The notes under the pieces: model-generated | What the model saw: the letters and a program-made list of their open reading frames with translations, nothing else | Told to the model about the DNA's origin: nothing | Database searches by the model: none | Program-made: the position numbers and the translations under genes | Assembly: GCA_025059535.1 (NCBI GenBank) | Contig: JANXCX010000018.1 | Coordinates: forward strand, 1 to 64,000 | Length of the DNA: 64,000 nt | Direction: 5' to 3' | Source: Bacteroidia bacterium | Lineage (GTDB): Bacteria > Bacteroidota > Bacteroidia > SpSt-205 | Shown here: positions 15,741 through 24,456 of the stretch, piece after piece | Layout: every line of letters starts with the position of its first letter | How positions within the stretch are numbered: position 1 is the stretch's first letter

Positions 15741-17825
15741 TCACTTGGCTATTTCAAAACGTGGGCCATACCGCTCGGCTAGGTAGGCGGCGCGCTGGTA
15801 GAAAGCCTCCTCCCCCATCCAGCGAACGAAATGGAATACCCCGCCTGAATATGGTGCGAAACCCCAGCCTAAGATGGACCCCACGTCCCCGTCCGCCTGT
15901 GCCAGAAGGATACCCTCCTGCCAAGTGCGGTAAGCCTCCGCCACCTGTACATAGAGGAGCCTATCTTGGAGGTCGGCATAATCCGCTGGCTGAACGGTAC
16001 GGGGTGGAAAGTAATGAACTAAGCCTTCCCATAAATATTTCTTTTGGCCTGGAGGGTATTCGTAGAATCCTTTGCCTACTTTGCGGCCGACCCGCCCAAG
16101 TTCTTCTACAAAAAGGCGCCCTATTTCGCGTACAGGGTCATCCACTAAGGCGATTTGAAGGTCTTTTTCTGTCTGGCGGAGAATGCTATAAAGGAGGGAA
16201 AGGCTTACCTCATCGGCTAAGGCCAGTGGGCCTACGGGCATCCCAGCCTGCCGACCTAAGTTTTCTATGAGCGCTGGGGGTATGCCCTCTTGAAGCAGGC
16301 GTAGCCCTTCTCGCACATACGTAGCGAAAACCCGAGAGGTGAAAAAGCCGCGGCTATCCCGCACTACGATAGGTACTTTGCCGATTTGCGCAGCGAAATC
16401 CAGCGCCCAAGCAAGGGTTTCTGGGGCAGTTTCCTTTCCTAAAATTACCTCTACTAAGGGCATCCGTTCGGCCGGGGAGAAAAAGTGTAGGCCTATGAAG
16501 CGCTCTGGAATGCCTGCAGCCTCCGCTAACCCCGTGATAGGAAGCGTAGAGGTATTAGAGGCTAAAATCCCCTGCGGCGAAAGGTAGGGAAGCATTTCTT
16601 GATACACCGTGCCTTTCACCGTGCGATCCTCAAATACCGCTTCTATGGCCAAATCGGTCCCCTCTAAATCGGGATAGTTTAGGGTGTAGTGGAGATTGGC
16701 GCGCGTGCGCTGGGCCTGGGCGGGGGAGAGGCGCCCCTGTCGCACGGCTTTTTGGAGGAGGTCTTCGGCGAATTTCTCTGCCGTTTGTAGCGCGGCGGGG
16801 TCAGTGTCCTTTATCCAGGTGGGAAAGCCGGCTAGCGCGCATACATACCCGATGGCGCGCCCCATCATGCCCGCACCCAGAATGGCTACTTTTCGGATAG
16901 CGGCGGGGGGCACCTCACGGGGACGATGGGGTAGGTTGAGGAGCCGCTGGCGCTCGTAAAAGAGCGTGCGTACCATCGCCCGCGCCGTACGGGTGGTAAG
17001 GGTCTTGGCAAAATACTTGCTTTCTATGCGTAAGGCTTCTGGTAAGGGCAATTGTAGGCCTTCGTATATGGCTTGGAGGGCATATAGAGGGCCTGGGTAG
17101 TGGCCGTAGGTTTTTTCCCGCAGCCGGGCGATGGCCGCAGCAAAGATTTGCCGCACGGCCTCATCCGTGAAGCTGCCCTCGGGTAGGCGATAGCGCGGTT
17201 CATGCCAGGGATTGACCGCTGGGGGCGATTTGGCCAGCCAAGCAAGAGCTTTTTCTAAGAGAGCGTCAGGGGTGTCGGCTAGTTCCTCTATCAGGCCCTC
17301 TTGGAGGGCTTGGGCCGGACGCAGGCGCTTTCCTTCTAAAATAATTTCCAACGCCCGCATTAGGCCGATTTTGCGTGGCAGGCGCTGGGTGCCCCCTGCT
17401 CCAGGCATGAGGCCCAGGGTGGTCTCGGGCAGGCCGATTTCAATTTCGGGTTCGGCTAAGGTAACCCGGTAGTGGCAGGCCAGGGCTAGCTCATACCCGC
17501 CGCCTAAAGCCGTACCATTGATAGCCGCTACTACGGGTTTTCCCCCTGTCTCCAAGCGTAGAAAGGTCTCTTGCACGGTCCATACCGCCTGGTAAATCCC
17601 GAGTGCATCCCCCGACTCCATCAGATGTTGAATAGTGCCTAAGTCAGCGCCCGCCACGAATTCTTTCCGCTTGGAGCTGATTACTAGGCCTTCCACGGTC
17701 TTATCCGTAAGGAAGTGCTCAAGGGCTTCGCGGAAGGCCGCTATACTTTCGGCATTTAGCACATTCACGCGGGGCATGTTCCAAAAAATGAGGGCATGCC
17801 GACCTGAGCGTTCTACTTCTATCAT
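15741..17825 (-). CDS. FadB/FadJ-like enoyl-CoA hydratase / 3-hydroxyacyl-CoA dehydrogenase
   Basis: 694 residues from the ATG at 17825. N-terminal crotonase domain (1-190): KEFVAGADLGTI and oxyanion block NGTALGGGYELALACHYRV, with the catalytic Glu segment GLPETTLGLMPGAGGTQRLPR. Middle and C-terminal NAD-dependent dehydrogenase: VAILGAGMMGRAIGYVCALAG (Rossmann), EAVFEDRTVKG, SNTSTLPIT and GLHFFSPAERMPLVEVI. It catalyses two successive steps of fatty-acid beta-oxidation. An upstream in-frame ATG at 17999 would run through bamD and is rejected. Its product works with the acyl-CoA dehydrogenase at 21563. Confidence 0.93.
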   Translation of the reverse strand: MIEVERSGRHALIFWNMPRVNVLNAESIAAFREALEHFLTDKTVEGLVISSKRKEFVAGADLGTIQHLMESGDALGIYQAVWTVQETFLRLETGGKPVVAAINGTALGGGYELALACHYRVTLAEPEIEIGLPETTLGLMPGAGGTQRLPRKIGLMRALEIILEGKRLRPAQALQEGLIEELADTPDALLEKALAWLAKSPPAVNPWHEPRYRLPEGSFTDEAVRQIFAAAIARLREKTYGHYPGPLYALQAIYEGLQLPLPEALRIESKYFAKTLTTRTARAMVRTLFYERQRLLNLPHRPREVPPAAIRKVAILGAGMMGRAIGYVCALAGFPTWIKDTDPAALQTAEKFAEDLLQKAVRQGRLSPAQAQRTRANLHYTLNYPDLEGTDLAIEAVFEDRTVKGTVYQEMLPYLSPQGILASNTSTLPITGLAEAAGIPERFIGLHFFSPAERMPLVEVILGKETAPETLAWALDFAAQIGKVPIVVRDSRGFFTSRVFATYVREGLRLLQEGIPPALIENLGRQAGMPVGPLALADEVSLSLLYSILRQTEKDLQIALVDDPVREIGRLFVEELGRVGRKVGKGFYEYPPGQKKYLWEGLVHYFPPRTVQPADYADLQDRLLYVQVAEAYRTWQEGILLAQADGDVGSILGWGFAPYSGGVFHFVRWMGEEAFYQRAAYLAERYGPRFEIAK

Positions 17826-17830
17826 ATTGG

Positions 17831-17838
17831 CGAAGGTA
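17831..17838 (-). promoter_or_regulatory. -7 box TACCTTCG for the fadB-like operon
   Basis: One mismatch (TTCG). It ends 5 nt before the ATG at 17825 and is 2 nt from the opposing bamD box. Confidence 0.5.
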
Positions 17839-17840
17839 AG

Positions 17841-17848
17841 TATATTTA
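17841..17848 (+). promoter_or_regulatory. -7 box TATATTTA for bamD operon
   Basis: One mismatch to TAnnTTTG; ends 5 nt before the GTG at 17854. Together with 17831-17838 it forms a back-to-back pair. Confidence 0.5.
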
Positions 17849-17853
17849 CGCGG

Positions 17854-18672
17854 GTGGGGCGCTGGATGGGTTGGGGTAGTTTGCTGCTGCTCTTAGCTGG
17901 CTGCGATCCGTACCGCAAGCTGGCGAAGAGCCGCCATTTGGCCGATCGCGATTCGGCCGCCTTTGGGTATTTTCGCCGCAAGCAGTATGAGAGCGCCACG
18001 CCGCTTTTTGAAGAGCTTGTGGGGCTTTACCGCGGCAGTGCCCGAGCAGCGGAGGTGCTGTACCACCTAGCCTGGGCACGCTTCTATGTGCGGGACTACT
18101 ATGCGGCGGAGCGCTACTTTGGGCAGCTCGCCGAGGAATACCCCCTCAGCCCGCGCGCCGAGGAGGCCCTTTTCCTTCAGGCTAAAATGAATTACCTTCT
18201 CTCCGCCGACTATGATTTTGATCAGAAGGAAACCCGCAAAGCCATAGACCGGCTGCAGGTGTATCTTACGCTCTATCCGGAGGGACGTTATAGCGCAGAG
18301 GCGGAGCGCTTGCTTCGGGAAATGGAGCGCAAACTAGAACTAAAAGCCTTCCATACCGCTGAGGTATTCTACCGTATTGGGCGTTATAGGGCGGCTGTGG
18401 TGCTGTATGGGGACTACCTCAGGCAGGGCAGTTTGCCCGAATTGCGCGAGGAAGCCGCTTATAAGCGTGCGGCAGCCGCCCTTCAAATGGCGGAGCAAAG
18501 CGTGCAGGAGAAGCAGCTGCCTCGCTTCGCCGAAGCCGAAGCTCATTACCAGACCTTTCTCCAAGAATACCCAAAAAGCCGATTTTTGCCTATCTTGAAA
18601 AGCCAATATGAGCACACGCAGAGAGTACTACGTATCCCTAGCCGAGAAGCTGGGGGTGCCACAGGAAATTGA
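17854..18672 (+). CDS. bamD: Outer-membrane assembly lipoprotein BamD
   Basis: 272 residues from GTG 17854 (ATG 17866 is the alternative). A short signal with lipobox LLAGC is followed by a TPR-rich body: FGYFRRKQYESATPLFEELV, YLAWARFYVRDYYAAERYFGQLAEEYPLS and AKMNYLLSADYDFDQKETRKAIDRLQVYL, the last being a BamD/YfiO signature. BamD is the essential lipoprotein of the BAM complex, which inserts beta-barrels into the outer membrane. First gene of bamD-rpoZ-coaBC-porD-aroK, an order widespread in Bacteroidota. The longer open frame upstream of 17854 is antisense to the fadB-like gene. Confidence 0.92.
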   Translation: MGRWMGWGSLLLLLAGCDPYRKLAKSRHLADRDSAAFGYFRRKQYESATPLFEELVGLYRGSARAAEVLYHLAWARFYVRDYYAAERYFGQLAEEYPLSPRAEEALFLQAKMNYLLSADYDFDQKETRKAIDRLQVYLTLYPEGRYSAEAERLLREMERKLELKAFHTAEVFYRIGRYRAAVVLYGDYLRQGSLPELREEAAYKRAAAALQMAEQSVQEKQLPRFAEAEAHYQTFLQEYPKSRFLPILKSQYEHTQRVLRIPSREAGGATGN

Positions 18673-18970
18673 AGCTGTTTCCATCCAGGCGCTGATTGAG
18701 CGCTCACCGCGACGCAATCTCTATGAGGTGGTGGTGGCCATGAGCCGTCGCGCCGAGCAGATTCTCACTGAGCTTACGCAAGAACTGCGCGATAAGCTGA
18801 ATGAGCTGAATAAGTATGAAGAGGTAGCCATAAGAGATCCCAAGCAAGTTGAGATGCTGCGGGAGGAGACGCAGAATTGGGTACGGCTCTATCGGAGTCT
18901 GCCCAAGCCTTCGTTGATTGCCTTGTGGGAAAAGCTGGAGGAGCCACCTGTACCACCAGCAACGCCTTGA
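18608..18970 (+). CDS. rpoZ: RNA polymerase omega subunit (Bacteroidota type)
   Basis: 120 residues. NLYEVVVAMSRRAEQIL is the Rpb6/omega core helix pair and YRSLPKPSLIALWEKLEE the Bacteroidota-specific C-terminal block. Omega binds the beta-prime subunit and helps RNA polymerase assembly. The ATG overlaps the bamD 3' end by 65 nt; a GTG at 18653 is a possible shorter start, and the conserved region begins after both. Placement between bamD and coaBC supports the call. Confidence 0.88.
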   Translation: MSTRREYYVSLAEKLGVPQEIEAVSIQALIERSPRRNLYEVVVAMSRRAEQILTELTQELRDKLNELNKYEEVAIRDPKQVEMLREETQNWVRLYRSLPKPSLIALWEKLEEPPVPPATP

Positions 18971-18973
18971 GCG

Positions 18974-20185
18974 GTGGCGCACCTTCTCCTTGGGGTAACA
19001 GGTAGTATCGCCGCTTACAAAGCGCCGCTTTTAGTTCGCCGCCTCCAGAAAGCTGGGTATACGGTGCGCGTCGTGCTTACGCGCGGCGCTGAGGCATTTG
19101 TGTCGCCTTTAGTTCTGGAGACCCTGACCCAAGGAGGAGTTTATAAGGACCTTTGGACGGCTTCGGCTATCGGCGAAGAGGCCGGTACGTGGACCCAGCA
19201 TACGGCTTTAGCCCAGTGGGCCGATGCCATTCTAATAGCTCCTGCTACGGCCCATACCCTCGCCAAACTGGCGCAGGGTTATTGTGATGACCTTCTGAGC
19301 GCTTTGGCCTTGACGGCACGCAAGCCCCTTCTTATCGCTCCCGCTATGGAGGGCCATATGTACCGCCACCCTTTCGTCCAGGCGAATCTGCGTCGGCTAG
19401 CGCGCCTACCTTGGGTAACTCTTATCCCGCCTGGGCGAGGCTTTTTAGCGAGCGGGCAGTCGGATATAGGCCGACTGGCAGCACCGGCCCGCATCCAGGC
19501 AGCAATAGCGCGCGCCTTAGCCCCCCCACTTCTGCGCGGAAAAAAAATTCTCCTTACCGCGGGGGCTACGCGCGAGCCTTGGGATGCGGTACGCTTCCTT
19601 TCTAATGGCTCTACGGGCCGAATGGCCCTTGCGCTTGCCCAGGCCGCCTATGCCTTCCACGCCAAGGAAGTCCACGTCTTAGCTGGCCATTTGGAAGTAC
19701 CCTTTCCCCCTAACCTTTTCCGTATTACCCGCGCCTATACAGCCCAAGCCATGCTGGAGGCTTTCCAAAGGCTCTATGCAGACTATGATTGGCTTATCTT
19801 TGCCGCCGCCGTAAGTGACTATACTTTCGCCGAAAAGCTTCCCACTAAGCATAAAAAGACCGATACGCTTACTCTTACCTTAAAGGCTACGCCGGACATT
19901 CTGGAGTGGGCGGGCGTCCACCGCCGGCCCGGCCAGCTTCTTATTGGATTTGCCTTAGAGCCTCCGGGTGAAGAGCAAACCGCCTTAGCGAAACTTCACC
20001 GCAAAAACGCTGACTGGATAGCTTACAACCCTATTTCGGATCAAACGGGCATGGGCAGTGCCACCAACGCGCTTACCCTCCTAAGCCGCTGGAATCATCG
20101 CCACCCTTTACCCCTGGCGCCTAAGCCCACCTTAGCCTACGAAATGCTTAAATTTATTGCCCATGCGACCCCTCCTTTGGCTTAG
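18974..20185 (+). CDS. coaBC: Bifunctional phosphopantothenoylcysteine decarboxylase / phosphopantothenate-cysteine ligase
   Basis: 403 residues, GTG start 3 nt after rpoZ. N-terminal flavin-dependent CoaC half: LLGVTGSIAAYKAPLLVRRL, active-site His in QHTALAQWAD, APATAHTLAKLA and APAMEGHMYRHP. C-terminal CoaB half: KKILLTAGATREPWDAVRFLSNGSTGRM, AAVSDYTF and KTDTLTLTLKATPDIL. The two activities make 4'-phosphopantetheine on the route to coenzyme A. The CoaC motif usually read as PAMNxxMW has Glu in place of Asn, as related variation is seen in this phylum. Confidence 0.94.
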   Translation: MAHLLLGVTGSIAAYKAPLLVRRLQKAGYTVRVVLTRGAEAFVSPLVLETLTQGGVYKDLWTASAIGEEAGTWTQHTALAQWADAILIAPATAHTLAKLAQGYCDDLLSALALTARKPLLIAPAMEGHMYRHPFVQANLRRLARLPWVTLIPPGRGFLASGQSDIGRLAAPARIQAAIARALAPPLLRGKKILLTAGATREPWDAVRFLSNGSTGRMALALAQAAYAFHAKEVHVLAGHLEVPFPPNLFRITRAYTAQAMLEAFQRLYADYDWLIFAAAVSDYTFAEKLPTKHKKTDTLTLTLKATPDILEWAGVHRRPGQLLIGFALEPPGEEQTALAKLHRKNADWIAYNPISDQTGMGSATNALTLLSRWNHRHPLPLAPKPTLAYEMLKFIAHATPPLA

Positions 20186-21053
20186 CCTGGGCCTTGCTCA
20201 GGAGCTTCTGCCAATTGTGAATATTCAAGCGCCTGGAATCCAGGGCATAGACCGCAGTATCCTCCAGCAGCTTCAGCGCGATATGGCGCAGTACCTTAGC
20301 ACAAACCGCTTCTCCGAAGATGTGTTTGCGCCCAACGAGCGCATCAAGTGCCTCTTCAATATTATCCTCACGGCCCTTCCTGACCCTACCCGCTTTGAGG
20401 GTACCATGCAGGTTCAGGCCATTCGTCCGGTCTATGGCAGCACCTACGAAACGCTTACCCTAAACTTCAACGACCCCGACTTCCGCATCAACTACTCTGC
20501 CACCCAAACCCTGCAATTCTCCGATAACACCTATGTAGATAACCTTACGGCGCTGCTCAACTTTTATGCCTATCTCATTTTGGGCATGGATTACGACAGT
20601 TTTGGACCGGAGGCGGGGATGCCCTTTTTTCAAAAGGCCCTGCAAGTACTTAATTTAGCCGCGGCTAATAGCAATGAGCCTGGCTGGCAGCCCTCAAGTA
20701 ATTTTCTCCGTTCCCGCTACTGGCTCCTAGAAAACCTTCTCAACGGAAGCTACAAGACTTTCCATCAGCTTTTCTACCGTTACCATCGGGAGGGCTTAGA
20801 CAAAATGCACAAGGATCCGGCGGCGGCGCGCGAAGTGCTTCTTAGCGTCCTTCAAGACATGGTGCGATTCAGTCAGGAAAACCCTAATAGCGTTCTTATT
20901 CGGGCTTTTGTAGATATGAAAGGAACGGAGCTTATGCAGGCTTTTGGCAAGGCCCTTCCGGAGCAGAAGCAGCGCTTCGTGGCCTGTATGCGCCAGTTGG
21001 ACCCAAATAATCTAAGCGTCTATGAAAACCTTCTCCAGCAGAGTGGTCCTTAG
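20163..21053 (+). CDS. porD: PorD-like protein (DUF4835), type IX secretion-associated
   Basis: 296 residues from ATG 20163 (a TTG lies two codons earlier). Signal peptide LLWLSLGLAQELLP, then the DUF4835 body: QAPGIQGIDRSILQQLQRDM, FLSTNRFSEDVFAPNERIKC-like block, LNFNDPDFRINY, FYAYLILGMDYDSFGPEAG and the C-terminal VYENLL. PorD is needed for T9SS function in Porphyromonas, though its exact step is unclear. It overlaps coaBC by 23 nt, matching the conserved coaBC-porD pairing in Bacteroidota. Two T9SS cargo genes lie elsewhere in the window. Confidence 0.9.
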   Translation: MRPLLWLSLGLAQELLPIVNIQAPGIQGIDRSILQQLQRDMAQYLSTNRFSEDVFAPNERIKCLFNIILTALPDPTRFEGTMQVQAIRPVYGSTYETLTLNFNDPDFRINYSATQTLQFSDNTYVDNLTALLNFYAYLILGMDYDSFGPEAGMPFFQKALQVLNLAAANSNEPGWQPSSNFLRSRYWLLENLLNGSYKTFHQLFYRYHREGLDKMHKDPAAAREVLLSVLQDMVRFSQENPNSVLIRAFVDMKGTELMQAFGKALPEQKQRFVACMRQLDPNNLSVYENLLQQSGP

Positions 21054-21056
21054 GGG

Positions 21057-21566
21057 TTGAAGCGCAGGGTTTTTCTCGTAGGTCCGCCAGCAGCAGGCAA
21101 AACGACGCTAGGGAAGCGATGGGCGAAGGAATTGGGCGTACCTTTCTACGATACGGACGAAGAGGTGGAGCGGCGTACGGGCCTTACACCTGCAGCTTGG
21201 CTATTGAGAGGGGAAGAAGCCTTCCGTGCTGTAGAGCGATCGGTGGTAGAAGCGCTTTTAGCCGAGGGGGCTTGGGGCCTTTGGGCTACCGGGGGCGGGA
21301 CTCTAACCCAAGCCAAGCTGGCCGAACGGCTCTGGCGGGAAGGGTATATCGTTTGGATTGATCCCCCCTCCGAGTGGTTATACGAGCGACTAGAGCAGGG
21401 GGCCGCTGGGCGGCCACTTCTCGCCCAACAGCCCCCAGAAAAGTGGCTGGCTTTTTTAGAAGCGCGTCGGCCTTTCTATCGGCAGGCGCACCTCCACTGG
21501 AATCCCGCTCGTATCCCAGAGGAGCGCCTGCTCTACTGGCTCAGACGGCTTTTTGCGCGCCTTTAG
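21057..21566 (+). CDS. aroK: Shikimate kinase
   Basis: 169 residues, the usual length, with TTG start 3 nt after porD. Walker A GPPAAGKTTLGKRWA at 9-22, shikimate-binding YDTDEEVERRTG, EEAFRAVERSVV, and ATGGGTLTQ. It phosphorylates shikimate with ATP in aromatic amino-acid synthesis. Last gene of the bamD operon. Its TAG interlocks with the TAA of the convergent acyl-CoA dehydrogenase gene at 21563-21566. Confidence 0.93.
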   Translation: MKRRVFLVGPPAAGKTTLGKRWAKELGVPFYDTDEEVERRTGLTPAAWLLRGEEAFRAVERSVVEALLAEGAWGLWATGGGTLTQAKLAERLWREGYIVWIDPPSEWLYERLEQGAAGRPLLAQQPPEKWLAFLEARRPFYRQAHLHWNPARIPEERLLYWLRRLFARL

Positions 21567-23353
21567 AAGCAGTATTTCCCCGCCTCTAAGAGCCGGGCGG
21601 CGATAGCGCGGCGCAGGCCTATGGCATCTATTTCTAATGGCTTGGTAAAGCGCTTGAGCCCCATAAGGAGCATCCGCCTTTCATCCCCAGCCGCCGCATG
21701 CAGAATGGCTCGGCGCCCAGCTACCCAAGCCCGCTCTTGAGCCTCCGCCAGGAATACCTGTGTCATTCGTAGGGCATCGGCCGCCGCAACCTCGCCACCC
21801 TTCTGCGCAAGCTTAGCCGTACGCAGAACAATAGATTCACTGACATAGGTATCTATGAGCATGTCTGCTATGACTAAGAGGATCTCCTGCTCCTCCGCGA
21901 GTTTCTGCATGTACTTTTGCGCCGCATAGCCAGCAACAAGGAGTACGGCCTTTTTGAGGTTTTCCACGGCTTTCCACTCAGCCGCTAAGAAGGCCCCATT
22001 TCCATCCCCAAACTCCGGAATGCTCATGAGCTCATTCTGAACCTTCATAGCGGCGCTGAGAAGGTCTAATTCGCCCTTCATGGCCTTACGCAGAAGGTAC
22101 TCCACGCTAAGCATGCGGTTAATCTCATTCGTTCCCTCATAGATGCGGTTGATGCGGCTGTCCCTATAGGCGCGCTCTACGGGGTATTCGGCCGAGTAGC
22201 CGTAGCCGCCGTGGATTTGTACCGCTTCATCCACCACGTAGTCTAGGACTTCGGAGCCAAAGACTTTCAGGATAGCGCATTCGGCGGCATACTCCTGAGC
22301 TGCGCCTAAGAGGGCTTTTTCATAAGGCTGCCCCTGAGCTAAAAGGTGCTTTTCGTAGGCTTGGATATCCGCTGAGGCCCGGTAGGTAGCGGTCTCGCAG
22401 GCCCAGGTGTAAATCGCCATATCGGCTAGCTTATGCTGAATAGCGCCGAAGCTGGCAATAGGCCGGCCAAACTGGTGCCTTTCCTGTGCATACCGCACAC
22501 AGATGTCTATAAGACGCTTGGCGGAGCCTACCGTAGCCGCCGCTAGCTTGATGCGCCCAATATTGAGGATATTGAAGGCTATTACATGGCCTTTACCGAT
22601 TTCTCCTAATACATTTTCAGCGGGAACGGGCGTATCTTGGAAAAACACCTGCCGAGTTGAGGAACCTTTTATGCCCATCTTCTTTTCTTCGGCGCCTACA
22701 GAGACGCCTGGGAAGCTGCGCTCCACAAGGAAGGCGGTGAAGTGCTCGCCATTTACCTTAGCGAACACGGTGAAGAGGTCGGCGAACCCCCCATTGGTAA
22801 TCCACATCTTTTGGCCGGTGAGGGTATAGCCCTTCCCGTCTGGCGTCGGGATGGCTTTACTCCGCGCGCCTAAGGCATCGGATCCCGAGCCAGGCTCCGT
22901 AAGGCAGTAGGCCGCAAAGTACTCCCCTTTCACAATCCGGGGGAGGTATTTGGCCTTCTGCTCCGGCGTCCCAAAGTAAAGAATGGGCAACGTGCCAATC
23001 CCCGTATGAGCGAGAAGAGCTACCGCAAAGGAATGGGAGGGACCCATCTTTTCCGTAAAGAGCATGCCTGTGAGGAAGTCCGCCCCTAAACCACCATAAG
23101 CCTCGGGTACATTAAGGCCCAGAAAGCCCAAATCCGCCGCTTTACGCAGCAGCTCCGGCATAATCTTGGTAGGGTCCCCGTAATCTATCTCATCCAGACG
23201 GGGATATATTTCCTTTTCCAGAAACTCTTCGCAAAGCTGAGCGAGCTGGCGCTGCTCTTCATTCCACTCCTCTGGGATAAATACGGCTTCAGCTGGGGTG
23301 GTGCTAATCAGAAAAGCCCCCCCACGCGTAACGGCTACCGTTTGCTGTGCCAT
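21563..23353 (-). CDS. Acyl-CoA dehydrogenase family protein
   Basis: 596 residues. Flavin fold blocks are complete: LGLNVPEAYGGLGADF, AYCLTEPGSGSDALGARSKA, GQKMWITNGGFADLFTVFAK, the catalytic region IYEGTNEINRMLSVEYLL, and HGGYGYSAEYPVERAYRDSRI. The protein is about 200 residues longer than short-chain enzymes, with the extra C-terminal helical domain found in VLCAD-like members. It catalyses the first oxidation of acyl-CoA in beta-oxidation, complementing the fused enzyme at 15741. Monocistronic, with a perfect promoter 4 nt before its ATG. Confidence 0.94.
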   Translation of the reverse strand: MAQQTVAVTRGGAFLISTTPAEAVFIPEEWNEEQRQLAQLCEEFLEKEIYPRLDEIDYGDPTKIMPELLRKAADLGFLGLNVPEAYGGLGADFLTGMLFTEKMGPSHSFAVALLAHTGIGTLPILYFGTPEQKAKYLPRIVKGEYFAAYCLTEPGSGSDALGARSKAIPTPDGKGYTLTGQKMWITNGGFADLFTVFAKVNGEHFTAFLVERSFPGVSVGAEEKKMGIKGSSTRQVFFQDTPVPAENVLGEIGKGHVIAFNILNIGRIKLAAATVGSAKRLIDICVRYAQERHQFGRPIASFGAIQHKLADMAIYTWACETATYRASADIQAYEKHLLAQGQPYEKALLGAAQEYAAECAILKVFGSEVLDYVVDEAVQIHGGYGYSAEYPVERAYRDSRINRIYEGTNEINRMLSVEYLLRKAMKGELDLLSAAMKVQNELMSIPEFGDGNGAFLAAEWKAVENLKKAVLLVAGYAAQKYMQKLAEEQEILLVIADMLIDTYVSESIVLRTAKLAQKGGEVAAADALRMTQVFLAEAQERAWVAGRRAILHAAAGDERRMLLMGLKRFTKPLEIDAIGLRRAIAARLLEAGKYCF

Positions 23354-23357
23354 AGGA

Positions 23358-23365
23358 CAAAGGTA
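23358..23365 (-). promoter_or_regulatory. -7 box TACCTTTG for acyl-CoA dehydrogenase
   Basis: Perfect consensus, TCCT, then ATG at 23353. Predicted leaderless. Confidence 0.7.
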
Positions 23366-23400
23366 ACAAATCTACTCTTTACCATGCGTTACATTTTTTC

Positions 23401-23408
23401 CAACTTTG
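23401..23408 (+). promoter_or_regulatory. -7 box CAACTTTG for efp-accBC
   Basis: One mismatch (first T to C); CCGT separates it from the ATG at 23413. Confidence 0.55.
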
Positions 23409-23412
23409 CCGT

Positions 23413-23979
23413 ATGGCTCAAGCAGTGGATATCACCAACGGGATGATTTTGCGCTTGGAGGGCGAGCTTTACGAAGTCTTAGAATTCCTCCACATAAAGC
23501 CTGGCAAAGGGAACCCCTATGTGGCTACCCGACTGAAAAATGTCGTTACAGGGCGCGTATTTGAGCGGAATTTCCCCTCTAATATGCGCATAGAGCCTGT
23601 GCGCGTGGAGCGGCGGCCCTGTCAGTACCTCTATACCGATGGCAGCCTCTACCACTTTATGGATACAGAGACCTTTGAGCAGTTTTCAGCCTCCGCTGAG
23701 CAGGTGCGCGGCGTGGAGTTTCTCACCGAAAATCAAAACTGCGAAGCCTTATGGGAGGCCGATACGGAGCAGCTCCTATTTGTAGAACTGCCGCAATTTG
23801 TGATCCTAGAAGTCATAGAGGCCGAGATGGCCATCAAAGGAGATAGCGTAACAAATATTATGAAAAATGCTGTGGTAGCCTCTGGCGCGCGCCTGCGCGT
23901 ACCGCTTTTCGTGGAAAAGGGCGATAAGGTCAAAATAGATACCCGCAAAAAGGAATATGTAGAGCGTGTAAAAACCTAG
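23413..23979 (+). CDS. efp: Elongation factor P
   Basis: 188 residues with the three-barrel EF-P layout: N-terminal KOW-like domain with the modification-loop lysine in [15 protein letters not shown], then [16 protein letters not shown], and the C-terminal OB domain [39 protein letters not shown] relieves ribosome stalling at polyproline stretches. It leads an operon with accB and accC, an arrangement common in bacteria. Confidence 0.96.
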   Translation: MAQAVDITNGMILRLEGELYEVLEFLHIKPGKGNPYVATRLKNVVTGRVFERNFPSNMRIEPVRVERRPCQYLYTDGSLYHFMDTETFEQFSASAEQVRGVEFLTENQNCEALWEADTEQLLFVELPQFVILEVIEAEMAIKGDSVTNIMKNAVVASGARLRVPLFVEKGDKVKIDTRKKEYVERVKT

Positions 23980-23986
23980 TTGCATT

Positions 23987-24451
23987 ATGGATACCAAGCC
24001 TATACTAGAAATCCTTCGCTTTGTAAGCCGTACCGATTTTAGTGAAGTGATTATAGAGGAGGGGAATCTCAAGCTTACGATTCGGCGTGGGGTTACAGGG
24101 GTAAATGTGCCGGCGGTGCCGGCGCCCGTAGGGCCCCCGTTAGCGCCTGTAGCGGCGCCTCCACCGCAAGCTGAACCGCCCCAACCGCCTCCAGCTCCGG
24201 CCAAACCCGTAGAGTACATTCGCTCGCCCATGGTAGGCACTTTCTACCGCCGCCCTAGCCCTGACAAAGAACCCTATGTAAAAGTAGGCGACATAATCCA
24301 GAAAGGCCAAGTCGTATGCATAATAGAAGCCATGAAACTCTTCAATGAAATTCAGTCGGAGATTAGCGGGCGCATAGTGAAGATTCTGGTAGAAGATGGG
24401 CAAGCAGTAAGCTATGACCAGCCGCTTTTTGAAGTAGAGCCCTTAGAATAG
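23987..24451 (+). CDS. accB: Acetyl-CoA carboxylase biotin carboxyl carrier protein
   Basis: 154 residues. An N-terminal helical part is followed by a Pro/Ala-rich linker (about 45-77) and the biotinyl domain: [23 protein letters not shown] and EAMKLFNEI, with the biotinylated lysine at 117. It shuttles carboxybiotin between biotin carboxylase and carboxyltransferase for malonyl-CoA synthesis. 7 nt after efp and 5 nt before accC. Confidence 0.96.
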   Translation: MDTKPILEILRFVSRTDFSEVIIEEGNLKLTIRRGVTGVNVPAVPAPVGPPLAPVAAPPPQAEPPQPPPAPAKPVEYIRSPMVGTFYRRPSPDKEPYVKVGDIIQKGQVVCIIEAMKLFNEIQSEISGRIVKILVEDGQAVSYDQPLFEVEPLE

Positions 24452-24456
24452 GCGGT

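Noticed and set aside
15689-16270. 193-codon ORF antisense to the fadB-like gene
   Set aside because: Pro/Arg-rich shadow frame with no domain; the opposite strand encodes a complete enzyme.
17635-17853. 73-codon N-terminal extension of BamD
   Set aside because: It is antisense to the fadB-like gene, has no signal peptide, and would bury the BamD lipobox.
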